From Vibrio coralliirubri (GTDB lineage Bacteria > Pseudomonadota > Gammaproteobacteria > Enterobacterales > Vibrionaceae), in NCBI RefSeq assembly GCF_024347375.1, contig NZ_AP025470.1:558001-622000 (forward strand): a DNA stretch of 64,000 nt. Direction: 5' to 3'. How positions within the stretch are numbered: the stretch's first letter is position 1; the number at the start of each line of letters is the position of its first letter. The notes under the pieces are model-generated. The model did not search any database, was not told where the DNA came from, and worked only from the letters and a program-made list of their open reading frames with translations. Below, piece by piece: positions 47,793 through 54,745 of the stretch. Both the position numbers and the translations under genes were made by a program.

Positions 47793-49106
47793 TTAGCGTC
47801 TTCTTGGAGGCCTTGTCGCATAGCGACAAGGCCTCTTTTTTACTGCTCTTGGGTAACTTCGTTCTCGCCTCTCAGGTAAAACAAAGCTTTCTGACATATC
47901 CAGTATGTAGTTTATTACTTCTGGGATTCGTCCCGGTGCGACCGCTGGTAATAATTGAAGCTGTCCAACAAGGAATAATGAAGCCTGTTTAAAGCCGATT
48001 TGATAAGGCATCACTGACTTCTGATGATAGGCCATTTGACACATCATGAACCGCAGTAGATTGTAAGCAACCAGCATTCCCCAAAGCTCTTGATTCACTA
48101 ACTCTGGCTTTTTGCTTCTTAACGTAAGTTGGTTCTGAAGCATGTATTGCTTCATCTCACGATACCCCAACTCTATTTCCCAACGATGGCTATATAGTTC
48201 GGCGATATCAGCACCAGGATATTTCATCGTGTCTATCATTGACGTTAATAGTCGGACTTCTTTTCCTTTAATCGTCTTTGTGATTAAACGAGCTTGGAGA
48301 GTTTTGGGGGCATCAACCCACTTCTTTTGAGCTTGAGGTGATAGCTTGAGCTCAACGAGCTCTTGTCCTCGGCCTACCTTCGATAACACAGTGTATTGAG
48401 CCCCTTTTCTTAATGGGAGCAGCCAATGTTTTTCATCGCCACTGGTTTGCCATTTATGCAGTAAGCCCAAGGCGTAAAATCCGCGGTCAAAAATAGTTAA
48501 GCTGTTTGAGGGAGATTGTTCAATAAGCGGGATCGTAAGGTCGACTTCACTTTTAGATACTGAGTCGAATGAAGCGCTGTTGAGTAAATGACTGGTCAGC
48601 TCCATATGGCAGACCATTCTCACTTGAGGGTAGTCAGATATCGTTGTTTTATTGCCTGTTCTACTAAAATGCTCATCATTACTTTTAGTGTCTGGTGTTC
48701 TCCACACAACACCATCTACAGCATGAAGTGTTAACCCATGCCAATCGGGATGAGGAGTCTTGCGGTGCCAAAGTCGTTGAGTGTGATTGAACACGGCTTC
48801 CATAACGTCGGAACCAAGTCGGTGACGTGCCTGTATGACAGCGCTAGGTGCGACGAATGGCTTCTTACCCGGTAGGAGAATATCAAGTTGCGAGACTACT
48901 TTATCCATCGATAAATGACGGTAAAGGGACATCCCTAAAACACTCCAAACCATCATTTCCATTGGTAACCTGCGCTTTCGAATAGTCGCAACCCCAGATT
49001 CTTGGAGGCACTGTTCGACGAGTTCCGGGGACAGCAGGTCTGATAACCCTGAGAGCTGTTCTGGAGAGAAGTTATGGACTTGATTAAGGGCTTGTCTAAG
49101 AAACAT
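47793..49106 (-). CDS. IS4-family transposase
   Basis: 437-aa DDE transposase. Likely catalytic residues are the first Asp in LHAVDGVVWRTPD, the second in LTIFDRGFYALG, and Glu in the YREMK motif (HRWEIELGYREMKQYM) that defines the IS4 family. The reading frame is intact. The start codon comes directly after a terminator-like hairpin and lacks a Shine-Dalgarno sequence, suggesting tightly restrained expression. The last codons overlap a second hairpin that faces the other way. Confidence 0.93.
   Translation of the reverse strand: MFLRQALNQVHNFSPEQLSGLSDLLSPELVEQCLQESGVATIRKRRLPMEMMVWSVLGMSLYRHLSMDKVVSQLDILLPGKKPFVAPSAVIQARHRLGSDVMEAVFNHTQRLWHRKTPHPDWHGLTLHAVDGVVWRTPDTKSNDEHFSRTGNKTTISDYPQVRMVCHMELTSHLLNSASFDSVSKSEVDLTIPLIEQSPSNSLTIFDRGFYALGLLHKWQTSGDEKHWLLPLRKGAQYTVLSKVGRGQELVELKLSPQAQKKWVDAPKTLQARLITKTIKGKEVRLLTSMIDTMKYPGADIAELYSHRWEIELGYREMKQYMLQNQLTLRSKKPELVNQELWGMLVAYNLLRFMMCQMAYHQKSVMPYQIGFKQASLFLVGQLQLLPAVAPGRIPEVINYILDMSESFVLPERRERSYPRAVKKRPCRYATRPPRRR
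47807..47841 (+). terminator. Strong plus-strand terminator inside the IS left end
   Basis: Perfect 13-bp stem (GAGGCCTTGTCGC with GCGACAAGGCCTC), 3-nt loop and six T residues on the plus strand. It overlaps the 3' end of the transposase gene in antisense and would stop transcripts entering from the RND operon. Confidence 0.88.
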
Positions 49107-49141
49107 AAAAAATCCGAGTGTTAAAGAAACACTCGGATTTT
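49107..49141 (-). terminator. Terminator-like hairpin immediately before the transposase start codon
   Basis: Perfect 14-bp stem (49109-49122 with 49128-49141), 5-nt loop. On the minus strand it is followed by a run of Ts that leads straight into the transposase ATG at 49106. It should stop or translationally mask transcripts entering from outside the element. Confidence 0.85.
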
Positions 49142-49195
49142 GACATCCTTGGAGGATCGTTCAACCAGTCTTTTTTACTTAACTGATCGGCATTA

Positions 49196-49207
49196 CCTTG
49201 ACGGGCG
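49196..49207. repeat. Target-site duplication, right copy
   Basis: Exact copy of CCTTGACGGGCG, adjoining the right inverted repeat. The following CTCTTTT is the displaced downstream arm and T run of the original terminator. Confidence 0.92.
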
Positions 49208-49256
49208 CTCTTTTCGTTGGTTTATATGGCTATTAACCTAATTGGTCGCTAGTAGC

Positions 49257-50546
49257 TTAATTAGTCGCTAGCAACTGGCCGTATCGCTCAAGGTTATTCA
49301 GTCGAATCTCTGAGTTGGCAATAAAGGTTGCTTTTGCTTTGCCCGTTAACGATTTAGATTGAGGCAATTTCACGGTACGCGCATTTTTATGTACGCCATT
49401 AACCAAGAATTCATAATGTAAGTGCGGGCCTGTCACACGGCCTGTACCGCCCAAAGTACCAATGGTTTGGCCTTGTTTTACGCGCTGACCAGTTTTCACC
49501 ATACGTCGCTTCATGTGCAGGTACTTGGTTATGTAGGTGTTGCTATGGCGGATAAACACGTAGTTACCATTGAATTGGTTGTAACCCGACTTCTGAACAA
49601 TACCGTCACCGGCTGCCCAGATAGGCGTGCCAACAGGAGCTGCGTAGTCAGTACCGCGGTGAGCGCGAACCTTACCGGTTACTGGGTGTCTCCTGGTAGG
49701 ATTAAAGTTCGATGTTACGCGACGAAAATCAATTGGTGAGCGCAAGAACGCTTTCTTCATTGCTCGACCATTTTCATCGAAGTAGTTTCCGCTCTTATCA
49801 TCCAATACCGCGGTAAATGAGTCGCCTTGGTTTTTGAATACGGCTGCCATGATCTTACCGCGACCAACCACTTCACCTTCAACCACTTTCTCTTGGTATA
49901 AGATTTTGAAGCTGTCGTTCTTACGAATATCTAACGCAAAGTCGATATCCCAACCGAAGATGCCCGCCAGTTCCATAATTTGGTTTGCGGTTAAACCTGC
50001 GCTGACGCCAGCGTTCCAGAAGTTAGAGGTGATGTTGGCTTCGGCATAATTGTATTGGTAGGCCACTTCTTTTTTGTCGAAACTTGATGAGAAAGAATCG
50101 CCAGACTTAGTGATCTTGAAGCTTTCAAACGCACTAAGTTGTCGTTTTAACTGAATAAGGTCGTTGTTTTCATCAAAGCCGAACTGCAAGACATCACCAG
50201 GTCTTAAATTAGACAGCTGCTTCTTAATATCATCATTGGTATTGAGTAGCGTGATCAGCAGGCGGTATGACAGGCCAATACGTTCAAATAAAACAGAGGT
50301 GCTTTCGCCAGAGCGAACGGTGTATTTCTCCCAATTGAGCACTGCCGTCGGTGGAGCGTCACTTGAGCTAATAAGCGCAGAGGCATTGATAGTCAGTGGG
50401 TAATGTTTTCCCACAACTAAAGCGCCCGAATCGTCACGCAAACTGTTGACGTCGGGGAGTAAGAAAATCGCGACGAAAATTATGGCACTAAAAAATGCGA
50501 TAAAAGCCCGGTGCAAAATAGGAAGGCGTGCAAAAATAGACAACAT
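49257..50546 (-). CDS. M23-family peptidoglycan DD-endopeptidase (Shy/MepM-like)
   Basis: 429 aa. An N-terminal membrane anchor (AFIAFFSAIIFVAIFLLP) is followed by an OapA/LysM-like region and a C-terminal LytM/M23 domain. Zinc and catalytic residues are visible in HRGTDYAAPVGTPIWA (His, Asp) and GPHLHYEF (HxH). Such enzymes cut peptide cross-links to let the wall expand. V. cholerae has a homologue at this position between the RND pair and tyrS, one of the Shy endopeptidases. It is divergent from tyrS. Just past the stop, a 14-bp block of the 3' end is nearly repeated (49239-49252 and 49258-49271), a small tandem duplication. Confidence 0.93.
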   Translation of the reverse strand: MLSIFARLPILHRAFIAFFSAIIFVAIFLLPDVNSLRDDSGALVVGKHYPLTINASALISSSDAPPTAVLNWEKYTVRSGESTSVLFERIGLSYRLLITLLNTNDDIKKQLSNLRPGDVLQFGFDENNDLIQLKRQLSAFESFKITKSGDSFSSSFDKKEVAYQYNYAEANITSNFWNAGVSAGLTANQIMELAGIFGWDIDFALDIRKNDSFKILYQEKVVEGEVVGRGKIMAAVFKNQGDSFTAVLDDKSGNYFDENGRAMKKAFLRSPIDFRRVTSNFNPTRRHPVTGKVRAHRGTDYAAPVGTPIWAAGDGIVQKSGYNQFNGNYVFIRHSNTYITKYLHMKRRMVKTGQRVKQGQTIGTLGGTGRVTGPHLHYEFLVNGVHKNARTVKLPQSKSLTGKAKATFIANSEIRLNNLERYGQLLATN

Positions 50547-50675
50547 GTTCCGGTTCGTTCTGTAAATATTATGAAAATCGACGACGGAATAGTGTAACTG
50601 GTTTCAAAATACATCGCTATTCAAGTAAGATGTCTAATTAATGTATTTTTGCCAAATCTGTGGGAGTGAACAAGA

Positions 50676-51863
50676 ATGGCGAGTATTGAAGCTGCACTAG
50701 CCGAGATCAAACGTGGCGTAGAAGAACTGATTCCAGAAGACGAACTGATTGCAAAACTAAAAGAAGGTCGTCCTTTACGCATTAAGCTGGGTGCCGATCC
50801 AACAGCTCCAGATATCCACCTAGGCCATACGGTTATCTTTAACAAGCTTCGTGCTTTCCAAGAGCTTGGTCATGAAGTGACATTCCTTATCGGTGATTTC
50901 ACTGCAATGGTTGGTGACCCATCAGGTAAAAACTCAACACGTCCACCGCTAAGCCGTGAAGACGTATTGAAGAATGCTGAAACTTACAAAGAGCAAGTAT
51001 TCAAGATTCTAGATCCTGCGAAAACGCAAATTCGTTTCAACTCTGAATGGCTATCTGAGCTTGGTGCTGAAGGTATGATTCGTCTTGCTTCTAACCAAAC
51101 TGTTGCTCGTATGCTTGAGCGTGATGACTTCAAAAAGCGTTACGCTGGTGGTCAACCGATCGCAATCCACGAATTTATGTACCCACTTCTACAAGGTCAC
51201 GACTCTGTTGCACTAGAGAGCGACGTTGAGCTTGGCGGTACTGACCAGAAGTTTAACCTTCTAATGGGGCGTGAACTGCAAAAAGCAGCAGGTCAAAAAC
51301 CACAAGCGGTACTGATGATGCCACTACTTGTTGGTCTAGACGGCGTTAAGAAGATGTCTAAGTCTGCGCACAACTACATCGGTATCAGCGAAGCACCAAG
51401 CGAGATGTTTGGTAAGATCATGTCTATCTCTGACGATCTAATGTGGAGCTACTACGAGCTACTGTCTTTCCGTCCTCTTGAAGAAGTTGCGGAACTGAAA
51501 GCTGGCGTTGATGCAGGTAAGAACCCGCGTGACGTTAAAGTACTTCTTGCTAAAGAGATCATCGCTCGTTTCCATAGTGAAGCAGATGCTGAAGCCGCTG
51601 AGCAAGAGTTCGTTAACCGTTTTGCTAAGAACCAAGTTCCTGATGAAATGCCGGAATTTGAATTCGAAGCTGGTCTGCCAATTGCGAACGTTCTAAAAGA
51701 AGCAGGTCTTGTAAACTCGACTTCTGATGCGATGCGTATGATCAAGCAAGGTGCGGCTAAGCTTGAAGGCGAGAAGATTGAAGACAGCAAATTCGTACCT
51801 CAAGCAGGTACTGCCGTTTACCAAGTAGGTAAGCGTAAGTTTGCTCGTATTACTATTAAGTAA
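50676..51863 (+). CDS. tyrS: Tyrosyl-tRNA synthetase
   Basis: 395-aa class I aminoacyl-tRNA synthetase. The HIGH-type motif is [12 protein letters not shown] and KMSKS is exact ([12 protein letters not shown]). A C-terminal S4-like domain ([20 protein letters not shown]) binds tRNA. The length and motif spacing match the TyrZ-like subtype common in Vibrio rather than the 424-aa E. coli TyrS type. GGGAGTG at about 50661-50667 provides the ribosome-binding site. It is divergent from the M23 gene and followed by a terminator. Confidence 0.96.
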   Translation: MASIEAALAEIKRGVEELIPEDELIAKLKEGRPLRIKLGADPTAPDIHLGHTVIFNKLRAFQELGHEVTFLIGDFTAMVGDPSGKNSTRPPLSREDVLKNAETYKEQVFKILDPAKTQIRFNSEWLSELGAEGMIRLASNQTVARMLERDDFKKRYAGGQPIAIHEFMYPLLQGHDSVALESDVELGGTDQKFNLLMGRELQKAAGQKPQAVLMMPLLVGLDGVKKMSKSAHNYIGISEAPSEMFGKIMSISDDLMWSYYELLSFRPLEEVAELKAGVDAGKNPRDVKVLLAKEIIARFHSEADAEAAEQEFVNRFAKNQVPDEMPEFEFEAGLPIANVLKEAGLVNSTSDAMRMIKQGAAKLEGEKIEDSKFVPQAGTAVYQVGKRKFARITIK

Positions 51864-51886
51864 TAATGCACATCAATAATTGAACC

Positions 51887-51912
51887 AAAGGCATCCACGG
51901 ATGCCTTTTTTA
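51887..51912 (+). terminator. Intrinsic terminator of tyrS
   Basis: Stem AAAGGCATC / GATGCCTTT with a CACG loop and a T run, 24 bp after the tyrS stop. Confidence 0.9.
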
Positions 51913-51963
51913 TTGACCGAAAGTTGACGAAACTTTGAAACGCCTATTGCTACACTATGCGCG

Positions 51964-51978
51964 CTGTCAAATTGACAG
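51964..51978. repeat. 15-bp interrupted palindrome upstream of the mgtE leader ORF
   Basis: CTGTCAA-A-TTGACAG is an exact 7-1-7 inverted repeat, just before the leader ORF's ribosome-binding site. The one-base centre suits a dimeric DNA-binding protein better than an RNA hairpin. Function is unknown. Confidence 0.45.
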
Positions 51979-51995
51979 TAATTCTGGAGATTTTT

Positions 51996-52040
51996 ATGAA
52001 CAATACCGACCATCCTCCTAGTTTGAATGGAGAAGAATAA
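51996..52040 (+). CDS. Putative 14-aa Pro-Pro leader peptide upstream of mgtE
   Basis: ATG preceded by CTGGAGA (51984-51990). The frame encodes MNNTDHPPSLNGEE and a TAA stop. Two adjacent CCT proline codons (52014-52019) are a known ribosome-slowing feature, and proline-containing leader peptides control Mg transport genes such as mgtA (mgtL) in enterobacteria. The bases 52001-52009 inside the ORF are perfectly complementary to 52047-52055 just after it. A translation-sensitive RNA switch is therefore plausible. This is an inference with no family match. Confidence 0.55.
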   Translation: MNNTDHPPSLNGEE

Positions 52041-52244
52041 CCTGTCTCGGTATTGATCTATTGTCCTGCCGTTCAGGTAGGGTATCTTTGTTTTCCCCCG
52101 TATTCTTTTCCACACACTAGATTCTAACAAGTAGACACATCAGTAGCTTTCAGCTCTTGGTGCGCTTAGCTGTACGCTCTTGGTGTATTAGCTATAGGCT
52201 ATTTGTTTTGATGGTCGTTACCTTTGCCAATCGGGAGATTCGCC
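52041..52244 (+). promoter_or_regulatory. mgtE mRNA leader with attenuator-like hairpin
   Basis: After the leader ORF, CCTGCC (52065-52070) pairs with GGTAGG (52076-52081), with one G-U pair, and is followed by a T-rich tail (GTATCTTTGTTTT). This resembles a weak intrinsic terminator. Further on, GCTCTTGGTG...TTAGCTGTA (52153-52174) is repeated as GCTCTTGGTG...TTAGCTATA (52176-52196). The mgtE ribosome-binding site follows. No described riboswitch consensus is recognisable to me. Confidence 0.5.
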
Positions 52245-53090
52245 ATGACGGTAATGAACAACACTTTTTTATCTATTGAAGCTCTGTACTCAGAGCAAGA
52301 CATCCAAGCTGTATCGAATGCATTTCAACAGTACGGACGTGAACAACAAATTAACCTTTTGAACCGAATGCCGCTCGAAGATGCGGTGCTAGTGCTGGGA
52401 CAATGCTCTTTGAGTACGATTCAGACTTTACTTAGTGAGCTAGAAGAGCAGGGCTTTGAGAAGCGCTCTCGACATCTAGCTCACCAACTAGGGCTGATTT
52501 ACTCAGAGGTAGAACCTCAGCAGGGTTATCTTTCTACTGGAGTCATGAGCCATGTTAGGCAGCGTATCGGTTGGATTATTGCGTTAGCACTATTGGGAAT
52601 CGTCTCAGGGCTTATCATTGCTCAGTATGAAGACATTCTCAGTCAGTTGGTACTTTTGGCAATCTACATGCCGGTAATTGCTGCTGCTGGTGGTAACACC
52701 GGAACACAAGCCGCGACTTTGGTGATCCGAGCCTTAGCCACAGGTGAGTTGAAAAAACGCCAATGGGCTAACGTTCTGTGGAAAGAGTTTAGAGTTGCTA
52801 TTTGTTTAGCTCTAGCGATTGCCGTAGTGATGATTGGGCGTATTCTGCTATTCAGTGAAAACCAATCGACAGGTGGTTATGACATCAACATGATTGCGTT
52901 AGCGATTGCGGTAGCGCTGTTTATTCAGGTGACCATATCAACTGTACTCGGCGGCGGGTTACCGATAGTCGCTAGGCTATTTAAGCTTGATCCAGCGGTG
53001 TTAGTGAGCCCAGTACTTGCATCGATAGTGGATACCTCAGGCATGTGGATCTACTTCACTGTTGTGAATTCATTTCTAGGAATCGCTTAA
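52245..53090 (+). CDS. MgtE-type magnesium transporter lacking CBS domains
   Basis: 281 aa. A short N-domain-like helical region (about residues 1-85) is followed directly by the five-helix MgtE membrane domain. The pore segment is PVIAAAGGNTGTQAATLVIRAL, and the last conserved block is LDPAVLVSPVLASIVDTSGMWIYF with its family aspartate. Canonical MgtE (about 450 aa) has two cytosolic CBS domains that close the channel when Mg2+ is high. They are absent here, with no sign of frameshift. The ATG at 52245 is chosen because CGGGAGA at 52231-52237 is well spaced; a TTG at 52224 is less likely. It sits between tyrS and dacB and is preceded by a structured leader. Confidence 0.85.
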   Translation: MTVMNNTFLSIEALYSEQDIQAVSNAFQQYGREQQINLLNRMPLEDAVLVLGQCSLSTIQTLLSELEEQGFEKRSRHLAHQLGLIYSEVEPQQGYLSTGVMSHVRQRIGWIIALALLGIVSGLIIAQYEDILSQLVLLAIYMPVIAAAGGNTGTQAATLVIRALATGELKKRQWANVLWKEFRVAICLALAIAVVMIGRILLFSENQSTGGYDINMIALAIAVALFIQVTISTVLGGGLPIVARLFKLDPAVLVSPVLASIVDTSGMWIYFTVVNSFLGIA

Positions 53091-53125
53091 AAGCTGATAA
53101 AAATAGCTAAATACATCTGAGAAAT

Positions 53126-53168
53126 AAAAATGGCGCTGAAGATTGAAGGTCTTCAGCGCCATTTTTGT
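53126..53168. terminator. Bidirectional terminator between mgtE and dacB
   Basis: Perfect 16-bp stem (AAAAATGGCGCTGAAG with CTTCAGCGCCATTTTT) with a 9-nt loop. It serves both convergent genes, since A/T tracts occur on each side. Confidence 0.93.
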
Positions 53169-53200
53169 TATTAAAGTAGAAGTTTACACAGAGCTAAGCA

Positions 53201-54634
53201 TTACTTAGATTTGCTTTGTGTTTGACTGAACTCGACCACATCTTTGTAGAAAGCACGCTCAAACTGGGTGATAGGTGCTTCTACTGGTTTGTCTGGATCT
53301 TGTTCTTCAGGGAAGTAATCACGGACAAATTGCACAAACAGAGAGTTTGTTTTCCCCGCCTTATCTAATCCATATCCCGCCATGTTGTAACTGCCGTATA
53401 GAGAACCACTCTTGGCGATAATGTTGCCTTGAATCGGTGCTTTTCTCATGCTCTGACGGTACTTAAGCGTTCCATTTATACCAGATGTAGGCATAGCCTC
53501 AATCAGGTTGAGCTGTTGATCGTTTTCCCAGATATAACGAAGCACTTGAGCCATGGTCTGCGACCTCATTCGGTTATTTCTGGATAGCCCTGAACCGTCG
53601 ACGAGCTGCGCCTTGCTGAGGTCGATGTTTGCCTTAGTCAGCAATATCTGCTTTATCGCTTCAGTGCCGTTATTGAAGCTACCCGGTTGAACATAAAATG
53701 TCGCTCCTAGCGTTTTAGTTAGATTATCTGCGATAAGGTTATCCGACTTCTTGAGCATGATATCGAGCAGTTCAGGAAGCTTTTCTGAGTTGTGACTAGC
53801 GACTAACGTGGTTTTGTCTGCTTTCGCTTTTTTACCAATAATCACATCACCTTTTACTTCTATTTTCAGTTCTTTGAGAAGCGATGTAACGACTTGATAG
53901 GTGTAAAGTTCTGGGTTTTGAATCGCGAACTTGAGTGGCAGTGGTTTTTTGCGCTCAACTAAGCAGCCAGAGAGCTTATAAGCGTTATCTGGTGTGGTGA
54001 TGAGTTCCAAGTCGCATTGTGTTGCCTTCTGCCCAGAGCGAGTTACCGTGGTTGCGGTGGTCGTCACGTCTATCGGATAGTGAGCGGGAATATAAACGCG
54101 AGTGCTGCCATTATCTTTTGTATAAATAGAGGCTTGTGCGCAGTTGCTGTCCAAGGTCATTGCACTAGAAGGCGCGCTGTAACAAACGCCTAGAATGTCC
54201 CAAGGCCAACCAACGGCTCGCTGATAGCCCGTAAAAGTCGAGTTATCTAGGTATAAGTTGCCTTTGATAGTTCTGGATTGAGACTTAGCGTATTGAGCTA
54301 AAAGGCTTTTAAGCTGTTCTCGTTGCAGCGTTGGGTCGCCACTAAATAAAATGATTGAGTCATTACCAGAACGAACAATGCTGGTCGTGTAGTGAAAGTC
54401 ATCCCCTAACTCCAACTTAGCCGCCAACGCTGTCACCAGCTTTAAAGTACTAGCGGGGGGATAGAAGCCATCACTGTTGGAATTCATTTTGTTTGAATCG
54501 CCTTTCAGGGATTCCAAAATCACACTGGTGCTACTGCCATCAGGCAGTTTATCTAGAGGGGGGTAAGCGAAAGCGTTAACTGAGAAAGCGCTAATGGAAA
54601 AACTACATACAAGTAGTGTGGATAGAAGGCGCAT
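53201..54634 (-). CDS. dacB: D-alanyl-D-alanine carboxypeptidase/endopeptidase (PBP4)
   Basis: 477-aa periplasmic S13 peptidase acting on peptidoglycan peptides. The signal peptide (MRLLSTLLVCSFSISAFSVNAFA) is cleaved near residue 23. Catalytic motifs are SxxK in PPASTLKLVTA (Ser about 61), SxN in GSGLSRNNRM and KSG in IIAKSGSLYG. The insertion domain between the first two motifs is present, as in E. coli PBP4. It is convergent with mgtE and downstream of ompU, with a terminator on each side, so it is probably transcribed alone. Confidence 0.95.
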   Translation of the reverse strand: MRLLSTLLVCSFSISAFSVNAFAYPPLDKLPDGSSTSVILESLKGDSNKMNSNSDGFYPPASTLKLVTALAAKLELGDDFHYTTSIVRSGNDSIILFSGDPTLQREQLKSLLAQYAKSQSRTIKGNLYLDNSTFTGYQRAVGWPWDILGVCYSAPSSAMTLDSNCAQASIYTKDNGSTRVYIPAHYPIDVTTTATTVTRSGQKATQCDLELITTPDNAYKLSGCLVERKKPLPLKFAIQNPELYTYQVVTSLLKELKIEVKGDVIIGKKAKADKTTLVASHNSEKLPELLDIMLKKSDNLIADNLTKTLGATFYVQPGSFNNGTEAIKQILLTKANIDLSKAQLVDGSGLSRNNRMRSQTMAQVLRYIWENDQQLNLIEAMPTSGINGTLKYRQSMRKAPIQGNIIAKSGSLYGSYNMAGYGLDKAGKTNSLFVQFVRDYFPEEQDPDKPVEAPITQFERAFYKDVVEFSQTQSKSK

Positions 54635-54678
54635 AGAAGATTTCTTGGATGGCTGATGTTTTCAGTATACAGATATAA

Positions 54679-54706
54679 AAAACGCCCGCTAGATAGCGGG
54701 CGTTTT
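54679..54706 (-). terminator. Intrinsic terminator of ompU
   Basis: Perfect 12-bp stem AAAACGCCCGCT / AGCGGGCGTTTT with an AGAT loop and T runs, 39 bp after the ompU stop on the minus strand. Confidence 0.93.
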
Positions 54707-54745
54707 GATTCTCAATTAACTAATTAATCAATTAGGTAATCAGAA

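Larger units (their letters stand above)
47769..49195 (-). mobile_element. IS4-family insertion sequence, 1427 bp, intact
   Basis: A complete insertion sequence. The left end TAATGCTTGTAAGTTAAG and the right end (reverse complement TAATGCCGATCAGTTAAG) match at 14 of 18 positions, and the ends are flanked by identical 12-bp duplications. One transposase gene fills most of the element. Exact duplications and an undamaged ORF suggest recent insertion. Rejoining the flanks at one copy of the duplication restores an interrupted hairpin with A and T tails (AAAAGAGC...GCTCTTTT), so the target was the convergent terminator between the RND operon and the M23 peptidase gene. The ISfinder name is unknown to me. 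Confidence 0.93.

Noticed and set aside
47722..49256. Gene disruption by the IS4 element
   Set aside because: Both flanking genes are intact with normal C-termini. Only the intergenic terminator is split.
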